DNA from: Pseudomonadota bacterium
Lineage (GTDB): Bacteria > Pseudomonadota > Gammaproteobacteria > Burkholderiales > Rhodocyclaceae
Assembly (NCBI GenBank): GCA_018262095.1
Contig: JAGTRW010000016.1
Coordinates: forward strand, 1 to 64,000
Length of the DNA: 64,000 nt
Reading direction: 5' to 3'
A program made the position numbers and the translations under genes. The notes under the pieces were generated by a model. That model saw only the letters and a list, made by a program, of their open reading frames with translations. It was not told the DNA's origin and searched no databases. Numbering within the stretch: position 1 is the first letter of the stretch; the number at the start of each line of letters is the position of its first letter. Shown one piece after another: positions 33,689 through 42,228 of the stretch.

Positions 33689-34720
33689 TCAGTCGCGCCG
33701 CGCGTCGGCCTGCTGCGCCAGGTCTTCGAGAATCCTGATCGTCGGGATCACGCTTGCCGGATCGACCGGCGGCGGTGTCCCGGCGCGGATGGCCTTGGCC
33801 ACACCGCGGTAAAAGGAAGGATAAGCGCCGGCCAGCGTCGGCAGCCGGCGCTCAGCGATTCCTTCTGGCTGCGCCAGCAACAGCGATCCCCACCGCGCCG
33901 GATCTTCCCGGCCCCAGTCGGTAGCGTTCAGCGCCTTGCCCGATTGCAGGTCTTTTTCTTGCGGGTCCTTGCCGAATTTGACGTAGCTGCCATTGAGGCC
34001 ATGGACGACGAAGCGCGGACCTGGCCAGGCGCGGACCATCGCGGCGCGCAGCGTGACGCGTAGCGCGGGCGAGTAGTCGAGGCGGATCTCGAAGTCGTCT
34101 GGCGTTTGCGCGCCCGGCCGGGTGCGCCGGAAATCGCCCGACCAGCTGCGCGGGACGCCGAACAGTTCGACCGCCTGATCGACGAGGTGCGCGCCGATAT
34201 CCCACAGCAGACCGCCGCCGGTCGTTTGATCTTCCTTCCAGCTGTCGCGGATGGCAACGCGGTAGCGGTCGTAGTTCGATTCCAGGCTGACCATCGTTCC
34301 CAGCGTCACGTCGCGCAGCAGTTGCTTGACCGTCAGAAAATCGCCGTCCCTGCGCCGGTTGTGGAAAACGCTGAGCATCAATCGGCGCTCGCGCGCGAGG
34401 TTGACCAGGTCTTGCGCCTCGCGGCTCGACAGGCAGAACGGTTTGTCGACGACGACGTGCTTGCCGGCCTGCAGCGCGCTCCTCGCCAGCGCGCCGTGCG
34501 TCGCGTTGGGCGTGGTGATCACCACCAGTTCGATCTGGCTATCGGCAATGATTTGCTCGCAACTCGCCTGCGCCGTTGCGGGATAGGCACCGGCAAACTC
34601 GGCAAAGCGGCTGCCGCTCACTGCCTTGAGCGCGAAACCGCCGTCGCCGGCGAGCAGCGGGCCGTGAAAGACCTGCCCGCCCATGCCGAAGCCGATCAGC
34701 CCGGTGGCGATTTTCTTCAT
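33689..34720 (-). CDS. Gfo/Idh/MocA-family oxidoreductase
   Basis: 343 residues. N-terminal Rossmann fold GLIGFGMGGQVFHGPLLAG, then VVITTPNATHGALARSALQAGKHVV (partly) and the DKPF motif (the EKP equivalent) near residue 95. The C-terminal substrate domain has GGGLLWDIGAHLVDQAVELFG, with the catalytic-type D-x3-H. Likely an NAD(P)-dependent sugar or inositol-type dehydrogenase; substrate unknown. Its ATG overlaps the antitoxin stop (ATGA at 34717-34720), so it is translationally coupled to a toxin-antitoxin pair, which is unusual. Confidence 0.88.
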   Translation of the reverse strand: MKKIATGLIGFGMGGQVFHGPLLAGDGGFALKAVSGSRFAEFAGAYPATAQASCEQIIADSQIELVVITTPNATHGALARSALQAGKHVVVDKPFCLSSREAQDLVNLARERRLMLSVFHNRRRDGDFLTVKQLLRDVTLGTMVSLESNYDRYRVAIRDSWKEDQTTGGGLLWDIGAHLVDQAVELFGVPRSWSGDFRRTRPGAQTPDDFEIRLDYSPALRVTLRAAMVRAWPGPRFVVHGLNGSYVKFGKDPQEKDLQSGKALNATDWGREDPARWGSLLLAQPEGIAERRLPTLAGAYPSFYRGVAKAIRAGTPPPVDPASVIPTIRILEDLAQQADARRD

Positions 34721-35004
34721 CGGCTGACGGGAGTCGCCGAAAGCTTGACGCCCAGCGCGTGGAGCAGCTTGAGCATGGTGTCGTAGCGCGGCTTGGCTCC
34801 CGGGGTAAGCGCCTTGTAAAGGCTTTCCCGACCAAGACCGGCATCCTTGGCGAGCTGTGCCATGCCGCGGGCGCGCGCCACGTCGCGTACGGCGGTTAAA
34901 AACACATCGGGATTGGGATCTTCCAGTGCGGCGGTGATGTATTCGGCGATGGTTTGCTCATCATCGAGGTAGTCGGCCGCATCAAAGGTCGAAAATTTGA
35001 CCAT
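34717..35004 (-). CDS. HigA-like antitoxin (addiction module antidote, TIGR02684 type)
   Basis: 95 residues. The N-terminal DAADYLDDEQTIAEYITAAL and HTH AQLAKDAGLGRESLYKALTP followed by TMLKLLHALGVKLS match the short antidote family that sits downstream of RelE-type killers. The HTH should bind its own promoter; the palindrome at 35318-35333 is the likely site. The gene starts 3 bp after the toxin stop. Confidence 0.88.
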   Translation of the reverse strand: MVKFSTFDAADYLDDEQTIAEYITAALEDPNPDVFLTAVRDVARARGMAQLAKDAGLGRESLYKALTPGAKPRYDTMLKLLHALGVKLSATPVSR

Positions 35005-35007
35005 CGT

Positions 35008-35307
35008 TCACTCCTTGTTCAAAGTCCGCGCCATCTCGATAGCACGTTTGATGTCACGCTTCTGAGAGGACTTGTCGCCGCCCAGCAGAAGCAAATAAAC
35101 CACCTCGGCATGCCGAGTAAAGTAGGCCCGGTAGCCGGGGCCGACGTGCACTCGCATTTCGTGGACACCTTCGCCGACCGGCGCACAGTCGCCGAAGTTG
35201 CCGTGCTCGGCAGACCGGATTCGATGAACGATTCGGGCACGACCCTGTTTGTCTTTCAGGCCGCTGAGCCAGGCGTTGAATTCGTCGGAGCGCTCAAAGC
35301 TGATCAT
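35008..35307 (-). CDS. RelE/HigB-type toxin (addiction module killer protein)
   Basis: 99 residues from the ATG at 35307; a 12-codon longer frame runs through the promoter and is rejected. RelE-like features: FNAWLSGLKDKQGRARIVHRI, GNFGDCAPVGEGVHEMRVHV, GYRAYFT and LLLLGGDKSSQKRDIKRAIE near the C terminus. It is predicted to be a ribosome-dependent mRNase. The toxin-first order is the usual one for this family. No Shine-Dalgarno is visible and the predicted -10 box ends 7 bases before the ATG, so the transcript may be leaderless. Confidence 0.88.
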   Translation of the reverse strand: MISFERSDEFNAWLSGLKDKQGRARIVHRIRSAEHGNFGDCAPVGEGVHEMRVHVGPGYRAYFTRHAEVVYLLLLGGDKSSQKRDIKRAIEMARTLNKE

Positions 35308-35314
35308 GGATTGG

Positions 35315-35343
35315 ATTGTATCCGATCGGATACCTGTGCGCAA
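35315..35343 (-). promoter_or_regulatory. Toxin-antitoxin promoter with embedded operator palindrome
   Basis: Minus strand: TTGCGC (35343-35338), 17-bp spacer, TACAAT (35320-35315). The spacer and -10 contain the perfect 16-bp palindrome GTATCCGATCGGATAC (35318-35333), ideally placed for repression by the antitoxin dimer. Confidence 0.7.
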
Positions 35344-35373
35344 TGTCGAATGCGTCGGTGTGGCGAATCAACC

Positions 35374-36318
35374 CTACACGAAGACGAACACCTGCATCGC
35401 CTCGGCCGGGATGATCGCCCCCGCGTGCTGGATCACGATAGCCGCAAGCCGGTTGCCGCACTTGGCCGAAGCTTCTGGCGGCAGACCCTGCAAGCGCGCC
35501 GCCAGATAGCCGCCGGCGAACGAGTCGCCGGCGCCGGTGGTGTCGACGACGCGGCTGACCTTGAACGTCGGCACCGCGAGCGGTGGCTCGCCGGCGACGC
35601 GGATCAGCGTCGGCTCGCCGCCGCGCTTGACGACGACTTCGGCGGCGGCCAGCGAATACGCATGGTCGATCGCTGCGTCGGCATCGGCGATCTCGAGCAA
35701 GGACTGGTGGTCGTCGAGCGTGATCAGCGCCATGTCGCACGCGGCGAAGGCGCGCTGGTACCAGAGCCGCGCTTCGGCATGGCCACCCGGCCACAGCCGC
35801 GCCCGGTAGTTGTTGTCGAAAATCACCCGGCCGCCGCGTGCGCGCAGACGGTCGGCGCAGCTCAACAAGCGCTCGCGACCTGCGGGCGAAAGCACGGCCA
35901 GGCTGATGCCGCTGTAGTAGAGCGCGTCGAGCGCGTCGATGCGCTCTTCGAGCGGACTGCTCGCGCCGTCGAAATAGTGTTTGGCGGCGCTCGAATCGCG
36001 CCAGTAATAGAAAGTCCGCTCGCCGCTCTCGTCGACCTGGATCGTATACAGGCCGGGCATCCGGCCCGCTTCACGCAAGACCAGACTGGTATCGATGCGT
36101 TCCTTGTCCCAGGCCGCGATCATCGCGTCGCTGTAGGCGTCGGTGCCGAGCTCGGTGGCAAAAGCGACGTCGATGCCGCTGTCGCGCCCGAGGCGCGCCA
36201 GATAAACGGCGGTGTTGAGCGTGTCGCCACCGAAGTATTGCTGCATCGCGCCAAACATCTGGCCGCGCAGCTCGATCATGCATTCGCCGAGCAGGGCGAT
36301 GCGACATTTCTGTTCCAT
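35374..36318 (-). CDS. kdgK: 2-keto-3-deoxygluconate kinase (PfkB family)
   Basis: 314 residues from the ATG at 36318 (MEQKCRIALLGECMIELRG); the frame extends 23 codons further without a better start. PfkB features: GGDTLNTAVYLARLG near the N terminus and the catalytic anion-hole motif VDTTGAGDSFAGGYLAARL. Residues such as YYWRDSSAAKHYF are typical of KDG kinases. It phosphorylates KDG to KDPG, feeding the Entner-Doudoroff aldolase. No uronate or ED genes are adjacent in the window; other sugar-acid kinases cannot be excluded. Confidence 0.82.
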   Translation of the reverse strand: MEQKCRIALLGECMIELRGQMFGAMQQYFGGDTLNTAVYLARLGRDSGIDVAFATELGTDAYSDAMIAAWDKERIDTSLVLREAGRMPGLYTIQVDESGERTFYYWRDSSAAKHYFDGASSPLEERIDALDALYYSGISLAVLSPAGRERLLSCADRLRARGGRVIFDNNYRARLWPGGHAEARLWYQRAFAACDMALITLDDHQSLLEIADADAAIDHAYSLAAAEVVVKRGGEPTLIRVAGEPPLAVPTFKVSRVVDTTGAGDSFAGGYLAARLQGLPPEASAKCGNRLAAIVIQHAGAIIPAEAMQVFVFV

Positions 36319-36493
36319 GAATCCATCCGTAAATTGTGCTGTGGCGATGATTTCAAAGCGCGCCGGGCGAAAGCGCTGCGCTGCCAAGCCTGCTACTTTA
36401 GCGGACGCCAGCGCAAAGGGGGCCGTGTGATTGGCGATTTGTTGGCCAAGGCAGCGTTTTCCTGGCGGCGCTCAATGTCGCCAACGGTTTCGG

Positions 36494-37279
36494 TCAAGCG
36501 CTTTGTTTGGCATAAACCGCTGACCTCGGATGCAAGCGGCGGTAGCGCCGCTGGCGGGCCATCCGCTTAAGCGATGGGATTTTGAGGTCGACACTGGACA
36601 TCGGGATGGCGGCTTCCATCACCAGCTGCAAGGCAAGATCGGGATCAAGCGCCGACTCGTTGCTGCTGATCGCCTGTTGAATCGAAAGGCCGATGAGTAT
36701 CGGCCAATGCTCGGGATTGGGGCAAAACTTGGCGATCAGCGGTTGCAGCGTCGGCCAAAGCGTTCGCACGTAGTTGAGCGGGGAATCGTGGGCGGCGTTC
36801 TCTGGCGGCACGCGAGGTTTGCCGAACGCCGCGCTGCCGGCTGCCGTCGCGCTGTGTTTGAATATCTCCATCAGATCGGGACGCCGGCTGCTGTGCGCGT
36901 GCCGCATCGCTGCGCTGGCGATCGCCCAGACCGAACAGGGCGAGTCGGCAAGCGAGTAGTTGAGCTGATCGCCGAAGTAGTACGTCTTGCCGTCGCCGGA
37001 CTGCCTGGTCGTCAACAGCGCGGTCTCCGGCAGGCCTTTGGCGACGGCATCGGCGCGAACGCTGGCTTGACAGGCGTAGCCCGCGATGGCGCCGAGCGCG
37101 CAGAGCAGCGATTCGAGATGGACGCCGCGTCCGTCCTTCATCACGGTCAACAGACGGTGCGTCAGCTCGTCGCTGCCTACCTTGGCGCCAACCAGGGGGT
37201 CGTCTTTGCTGATCTTGGCAATCTCGTGCAGCAAGGCTTGCTCGGGCGAATGGGCCGGCGTCAGCACAAAAACGTTCAT
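36494..37279 (-). CDS. Conserved-looking hypothetical protein
   Basis: 261 residues from the ATG at 37279 (MNVFVLTPAHSPEQALLHEI). Composition and codon use are normal for the region. No TM or signal is seen; a helical soluble fold with four Cys residues in its first two-thirds is likely. The C terminus is basic (SLKRMARQRRYRRLHPRS). I recognise no family. It is preceded by a 282-bp gap shared with the divergent FAH-family gene. Confidence 0.6.
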   Translation of the reverse strand: MNVFVLTPAHSPEQALLHEIAKISKDDPLVGAKVGSDELTHRLLTVMKDGRGVHLESLLCALGAIAGYACQASVRADAVAKGLPETALLTTRQSGDGKTYYFGDQLNYSLADSPCSVWAIASAAMRHAHSSRRPDLMEIFKHSATAAGSAAFGKPRVPPENAAHDSPLNYVRTLWPTLQPLIAKFCPNPEHWPILIGLSIQQAISSNESALDPDLALQLVMEAAIPMSSVDLKIPSLKRMARQRRYRRLHPRSAVYAKQSA

Positions 37280-37492
37280 GGCATCAGTCCCGCTGAAGGC
37301 GGCCAAGAGTCTCTGGCTCGCGGATCGCTGCGAGCCATGCCGGCGGCGTGCTCTGACCTGTTCGGTTGGTCGGTATTGCGATGCAAAGAACAATAGCATA
37401 TGTCATGGGGGTTTGTTTGGTGGTGGCGCGGCGTGTCGCCTGCGCTGCCGCATTGCGTTTGTCGAATTCGGCCGATTTCGCTGGCGGCGCCC

Positions 37493-37498
37493 TATAAT
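37493..37498 (+). promoter_or_regulatory. Candidate -10 box for the FAH-family gene
   Basis: TATAAT lies 64 bases upstream of the GTG start at 37562. No strong -35 is visible at the expected distance. The rest of the 37280-37561 gap shows nothing else. Confidence 0.3.
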
Positions 37499-37561
37499 CT
37501 GCAGCGGCGCGGGGATGGTCGTCTGCCGTCCTCGCCTTCCCTCAATCGACAAGGAAAATTC

Positions 37562-38407
37562 GTGAAACTCTTGCGTTACGGCCCGCTGGGCCAGGAAAAA
37601 CCGGGGCTGCTCGACGCTGCCGGGAATCTTCGTGACCTCTCCGGATTGCTCGCCGACTTCACCCCGAAAACGCTGGCGCCCGAAGCGCTCGACGTGCTGC
37701 GCGCGATCGATCCCGAGCGGCTACCGAAAGTCGCGGGAAGCCCGCGGCTCGGCGTGCCGTGGGGCGGAATCGGCAAGTACGTGGCGATCGGCCTCAACTA
37801 CAGCGACCATGCCGCCGAATCGGGCAACCCGATCCCGACCGAGCCGACGATGTTCACCAAGTGGCTAAGTTGCGTCTGCGGGCCGAACGACGACACGGTG
37901 ATGCCGCCGGATTCGACCAAGCTCGACTGGGAAGTTGAGCTCGGCATCGTGATCGGCCGCCGCGCGCGCAACGTGTCGCCGGCGGACGCGCTCGACTACG
38001 TCGCCGGCTACTGCCTGGCCAACGATATTTCCGAACGCGCCTACCAGATCGACCGCAGCGGCGGGCAGTGGAGCAAGGGCAAGGGCTTCGATACCTTCGG
38101 TCCGGTCGGCCCGTGGCTGGTGACGCGCGACGAGGTGCCCGATCCGCAGCAACTCGATCTGTGGCTTGACGTGAACGGCGTTCGTCGGCAGACCGGCAAC
38201 ACGTCGAAGATGATCTTCCCGTGCGATGTCATCGTCAGCTACTGCAGCAAGGTGATGACGCTGGAGCCGGGCGACCTGATCATCACCGGCACGCCGCCGG
38301 GCGTCGGCCTGGGCTGCAAGCCGCCGCAATTCCTCAAGGTCGGCGACGTCGTCGAACTGGGAATCGGCGGCCTCGGACAGCAGCGGCAGCAGGTGGTCCG
38401 GGGCTGA
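37562..38407 (+). CDS. Fumarylacetoacetate hydrolase family protein
   Basis: 281 residues from the GTG at 37562 (AAGGA about 6 bases upstream; a longer frame to 37400 has no support). FAH-fold motifs: VAIGLNYSDHAAESGNPIP, PTMFTKW, DWEVELGIVIGRRARNV with the metal-binding acids, and GDLIITGTPPGVGLG. Members hydrolyse C-C bonds in 2,4-diketo acids or decarboxylate/hydrate keto acids in aromatic, ureidoglycolate or sugar-acid catabolism. The aromatic lower pathway is 6 kb away, not adjacent. Exact reaction is open. Confidence 0.88.
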   Translation: MKLLRYGPLGQEKPGLLDAAGNLRDLSGLLADFTPKTLAPEALDVLRAIDPERLPKVAGSPRLGVPWGGIGKYVAIGLNYSDHAAESGNPIPTEPTMFTKWLSCVCGPNDDTVMPPDSTKLDWEVELGIVIGRRARNVSPADALDYVAGYCLANDISERAYQIDRSGGQWSKGKGFDTFGPVGPWLVTRDEVPDPQQLDLWLDVNGVRRQTGNTSKMIFPCDVIVSYCSKVMTLEPGDLIITGTPPGVGLGCKPPQFLKVGDVVELGIGGLGQQRQQVVRG

Positions 38408-38519
38408 CGCCCGGCCCGGGGGCTTCGGCCACGACAGCGCTCGATGTCAGTCATGACGTCAGGGGGCCGCGCCGGCGTCGCTGGCCCCAATCGCCGCTAG
38501 CTGATCAGGGCCGGCAGCT

Positions 38520-38894
38520 TCAGCTTTGACGCCCCTCCAAGGGCCGCGGTGATCCGTCGTGGACGGCCATATGCCAGCTCAAGCGATCTTTCTGGCTTGA
38601 CGACAGGTCGGCGAACAGGGAGTCCGCCAACCGCATGGCTCGAGCAGTCAGCCCCGTTCTCGCTTGCTGGTCCGAATCGGTCGACCGTTGCCTGAGCTTG
38701 CCTTGCGCAGCGATTTCAGCGTTGAACGCCGACAAGGCTTCAATCAGCTCCGGGTCGGCCTGCCCGGATTTGAGATGCCGGAGCAAGAACTCGATCTGCT
38801 CAAACTGGTTCCATTTGCGGTTGGCCACGGCGCCGTCGGTCACGACGCTCTCGAGCATTCTGATCAATGCCGCCAGGTCGACTCTTTGGTCCAT
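38520..38894 (-). CDS. Small hypothetical protein
   Basis: 124 residues from the ATG at 38894, with GGAGG 7 bases upstream. Soluble, helical and charged (LAALIRMLESVVTDGAVANR, IEFLLRHLKSGQADPELIEA). No family recognised. It is followed upstream by another small minus-strand gene at 38943, so both may share a transcript. Confidence 0.6.
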   Translation of the reverse strand: MDQRVDLAALIRMLESVVTDGAVANRKWNQFEQIEFLLRHLKSGQADPELIEALSAFNAEIAAQGKLRQRSTDSDQQARTGLTARAMRLADSLFADLSSSQKDRLSWHMAVHDGSPRPLEGRQS

Positions 38895-38942
38895 GCGATG
38901 CCCTCCAGGCATTTAAGCGATTGCCGAGCAAATTGCTGATGA

Positions 38943-39119
38943 TCAATCATCATCCTGGCCATTCACCGGTTCCCAGTACGGGTCGTAAGGGTCATAGGAG
39001 CCGCCCGCCAGCGTGCCGAGGGCATTTTCGTACCAGCGCCACTCTTGTCCAGAAGCCGTCAGAGACCGGTTGGCGCCGCGACGATCGGTTCCTGCTCTAC
39101 GCTCGAATTGGTTTTGCAT
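38943..39119 (-). CDS. 58-residue hypothetical protein
   Basis: The ATG at 39119 has AGGAGAG about 7 bases upstream, a strong ribosome site. The protein is polar, with N-terminal QFERRAGTDRRG and a C-terminal aromatic/acidic stretch YDPYDPYWEPVNGQDDD. No known family. Upstream lie three direct repeats at 39197-39236. Confidence 0.6.
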   Translation of the reverse strand: MQNQFERRAGTDRRGANRSLTASGQEWRWYENALGTLAGGSYDPYDPYWEPVNGQDDD

Positions 39120-39196
39120 GATGACTCTCCTGTCGGTTGATGGTCTGTGCAGCAACGCGCTGATTGCGTAGAACCATGCTAGACGCACAGTCCTGG

Positions 39197-39236
39197 AAAT
39201 TTCACAAATAGAAATTTCACAATGTAAAGTTCACAA
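39197..39236. repeat. Three iteron-like direct repeats AAA(T/G)TTCACAA
   Basis: AAATTTCACAA at 39197-39207 and 39212-39222, and AAAGTTCACAA at 39226-39236. Spacing is 15 then 14 bp. They lie in the AT-rich gap between the 58-residue gene (-) and the diguanylate cyclase (+) and probably bind a regulator. Confidence 0.75.
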
Positions 39237-39344
39237 CGAGAGGGTGACGGCTTTTCACAGGCACGATTTGACTGGCGCGGCGCCAAGCGGCCCGGGCGTC
39301 ATTCGTCTCGTCGATACCACGCTGACGCGTGAGCAGATTGTCAT

Positions 39345-41780
39345 ATGAGATTGACGTACAGGCTGCGCGCAGGGATACTCGTGGCTCGGTCTTTTCCTGT
39401 CAATTCCCGGTGCAAAAGGTGCGGCCTGTTGAACACTTCATCTGAAGCACTCGCGCCGGCCTTGCGGTGTTTGAATCGACAGCAGCGCTTCCTGCTGTTC
39501 GGTGCGATTTACGTCACGCTGTGGATCAGTACCTGGTACTCCGCACGCCTGCTTGACAATCTGGATGTCGTCAGCCTGTGGTTCCTGCCGGCGGGGCTGC
39601 GTTTTGTCTGCCTGCTGGTTCTCGGCTGGCGCGGGCTGCTGCTGGAGCTGGCGGTTCAGCTTGCGTTCCTGCTGATGCAGCTGACGCAGCTCGCTGGGGT
39701 GCCGATTCCCGAGATCCTGTCTGTCCATGCCTTATGGCGAATCTACAACCTGCTGGCGTCGCTGTTGGCCAACGCTGCGCTGATCCTTCCGTTGCGTTGG
39801 TGGATGCGCGATTCGTGGGACTTCTCGCGTCCCGCGCACAGCGCGCTGTTCCTGGTCGCCAGCCTGGGCGTCAGCGCCTTGTCGGCGCTGGCCGGTACGT
39901 TCGGTTTGCTCAAGCTCGGATTCGTCAGCGCGACAGCGTGTTCAGACGTCTTTGTCAAATGGCTGACCGGTGACTTTGTCGGCATCATCACGCTGGCGCC
40001 GTTGCTGCTGTTGGCCGTGGTTCCCCGCCTCAAGAACTATCTGCAGCGCGGATTCTGGCTCAGTCAGCGCAGATCCGCGGCAAGCGCGAAGTCGTCGGAT
40101 CTGCCGACGATTCTGATCGTGCTGTCAGCGCTGCTGCTGGTCTTCTGCATCCCATGGCAGTTGGACGTTAACCAGAATTTCCCGCTGATTACGCTATTGT
40201 TGTTGCTGCCATTGGCCTTCGTGGCGCTGCGTTACAGCCTGCGCGGTGCGGTCATCGCGGTCGTCTTGCTCGATGGCGGGATGGTCATCTTGATCGCGCT
40301 TTTTGACAAGCAAGGCCAGGCGCTCCACTATCAGTTGGTGATGATCGCCATCGCGCTGATGGGCCTGTGGCTGGGTGGGGCGGTGGAAGCGCGCAATCGG
40401 CTGATGGCCCGCTACCGTGATTTCGCCAGCGTTTCCAATGACCTGCTTTGGGAAGCCGACAGCCAGGGCCGTCTGCTCGAGGCCAGCGGTCGGCTGGCCA
40501 ATCAATTCGTATTGACCCCTGGACACTGCTGGCGATCGTTGTTGCACCAGGGCGCACAACCGCAACTGGCCGAACTCGACCAGGCCCTGAGGCGACGACA
40601 GCCGTTTCGGCAGGTGGCGATCGCGATGCAAAATAGCGGCGGCGAACTGCTCTGGATTCAACTCAACGGTCTGCCCGTGCGCAGCGCCGCAGGTGAGTTC
40701 TGCGGCTACCGCGGTAGCGCCGTCGATGTCTCGACGGCACGGCAAGCGGAAGAGCAACTGCGCAATTACAACGACGATCTGCTCAGCGAAGTCGCCGAGC
40801 GCACCCGTTCTCTGCGTCAGACCAATGGCGAACTGGTAGTCAAGGACAGGCATCTTGAGGTGTTGTTGGCGGCTGTACCGGTCGGCGTGCTGGAGTTCGA
40901 TGATGCTCATCGCTGCCGCTTCATCAATGTCAATGGCTGCGTGTTGACCGGCTTTACCCCGGAGCAGGCGCAAGGTGCTTTTGTCCTCGATTTCGTTCAT
41001 CCCGACGACCGCGCGCACGTCGAATTCGTCCTCAAGATCAATCGCCAAAGCGATGGCGTGCAATGGCTCGAATTCCGCCCTGGTCTTACTGATCAGCGGT
41101 GCTCGGCGCACTGGATCAATCTGCGTCATGCCGATCACTCGATGGACGGCGCCATCATGGTGCTGAGCAGCGCGACTGCACGCAGCCAGCAGGATGAGCG
41201 GCTATGGACGCAGGCCCACCACGACGCGCTGACCGATTTGCCCAACCGCAACCTGTTCCAGGATCGGATCGGGCAGGCCTTGCGCCACGCCAAGCGCCGG
41301 CAAGGTGGCGCGGCAGTATTGTGGATCGACCTCGATGCATTCAAGAATGTGAACGACAGCCTTGGCCATGCCGCCGGCGATGCGTTGCTGCAACAAGTGG
41401 CGCAACGGCTCAAGAGTCGGATACGCGACAGCGATACCGTGGCCCGTATGGGCGGCGACGAGTTCGCCGTGATCATGCCGGACATCACCCAGCCCGAGGA
41501 CGCGCTGCAGATTGCCCGGCAGATGGTCGCCAGTCTGGCCGAGCCGTTCGACCTGCCGCAGGGGCTGGCGAACGTTTCGGCCAGCATTGGCGTGGCGCTC
41601 TATCCGCAACATGCGACGAGCGTTGAGACGCTGACGCAATGCGCTGACATGGCGATGTACTCGGCCAAGAATTCAGGCAAGAATCAAGTTCAGGTTTGGC
41701 GTGGCGCCGCGCCGGCAAGCGCAGCAGATACGGTTCAAGCGCCTTCCAATATCACGACGCCGGGCTGCGCAATCGAGTAG
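39345..41780 (+). CDS. MASE1-PAS-GGDEF diguanylate cyclase
   Basis: 811 residues. About eight TMs at residues 45-335 form a MASE1-like membrane sensor (LYVTLWISTWYSARLLDNL; WFLPAGLRFVCLLVLGWR). Two PAS-type domains follow (about 355-470 and 495-610). The C-terminal GGDEF domain (about 625-790) has an intact active site RMGGDEFAVI and an inhibitory I-site RDSD five residues upstream. No EAL domain. It should make cyclic di-GMP under membrane/PAS control with product inhibition. The start is the ATG at 39345; an alternative downstream start is possible because the first 40 residues look poorly structured. A hemerythrin gene follows 37 bp later. Confidence 0.9.
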   Translation: MRLTYRLRAGILVARSFPVNSRCKRCGLLNTSSEALAPALRCLNRQQRFLLFGAIYVTLWISTWYSARLLDNLDVVSLWFLPAGLRFVCLLVLGWRGLLLELAVQLAFLLMQLTQLAGVPIPEILSVHALWRIYNLLASLLANAALILPLRWWMRDSWDFSRPAHSALFLVASLGVSALSALAGTFGLLKLGFVSATACSDVFVKWLTGDFVGIITLAPLLLLAVVPRLKNYLQRGFWLSQRRSAASAKSSDLPTILIVLSALLLVFCIPWQLDVNQNFPLITLLLLLPLAFVALRYSLRGAVIAVVLLDGGMVILIALFDKQGQALHYQLVMIAIALMGLWLGGAVEARNRLMARYRDFASVSNDLLWEADSQGRLLEASGRLANQFVLTPGHCWRSLLHQGAQPQLAELDQALRRRQPFRQVAIAMQNSGGELLWIQLNGLPVRSAAGEFCGYRGSAVDVSTARQAEEQLRNYNDDLLSEVAERTRSLRQTNGELVVKDRHLEVLLAAVPVGVLEFDDAHRCRFINVNGCVLTGFTPEQAQGAFVLDFVHPDDRAHVEFVLKINRQSDGVQWLEFRPGLTDQRCSAHWINLRHADHSMDGAIMVLSSATARSQQDERLWTQAHHDALTDLPNRNLFQDRIGQALRHAKRRQGGAAVLWIDLDAFKNVNDSLGHAAGDALLQQVAQRLKSRIRDSDTVARMGGDEFAVIMPDITQPEDALQIARQMVASLAEPFDLPQGLANVSASIGVALYPQHATSVETLTQCADMAMYSAKNSGKNQVQVWRGAAPASAADTVQAPSNITTPGCAIE

Positions 41781-41817
41781 ACTCGGTGCATCTCAAATGG
41801 CCGATGGAGGCAATGCG

Positions 41818-42228
41818 GTGTCAGAACTTGTCTGGAACGCAGCATACGACTCCGGCGTCGAAGAAATCGATCTGCAACACCGGTATTTCTTGGCGCTGAT
41901 CAATCGCCTCAGTTCGGAGCTCGCTTCGTGCGCCGATGCGAATTATCGCCAGAGACTGTTGAATGAACTCGCCAAATACGCCATTTTTCATTTCGTGAGT
42001 GAAGAAAACATGATGATCAAGTTCGCTTACCCGGACGCTGATCGGCACCGCATGCTGCACATCGAGCTCATCGACCAGCTCTCGTCACGAATGCAGGCCA
42101 AGACCTACGCGCCATTGTTCGTGTTTTTGGTCGACTGGTTTATCCAGCACACGACCACCGAGGATCGCCTGATCGGCGAATTCGTTCGCAACCATGCCGC
42201 GACCCGTGAGCTGGCGAGCGACAGCTAG
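41818..42228 (+). CDS. Bacteriohemerythrin
   Basis: 136 residues from the GTG at 41818, which has GGAGG 7 bases upstream; an in-frame ATG at 41797 lies before that site and is less likely. All diiron ligands are visible: His in DLQHRYF, His and Glu in FHFVSEENMM, two His in HRMLHIELI, and His and Asp in QHTTTEDRL. It binds O2 (or NO) in the cytoplasm. It lies 37 bp after a diguanylate cyclase, suggesting an O2-linked role in c-di-GMP signalling or O2 delivery/buffering (inference). Confidence 0.92.
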   Translation: MSELVWNAAYDSGVEEIDLQHRYFLALINRLSSELASCADANYRQRLLNELAKYAIFHFVSEENMMIKFAYPDADRHRMLHIELIDQLSSRMQAKTYAPLFVFLVDWFIQHTTTEDRLIGEFVRNHAATRELASDS

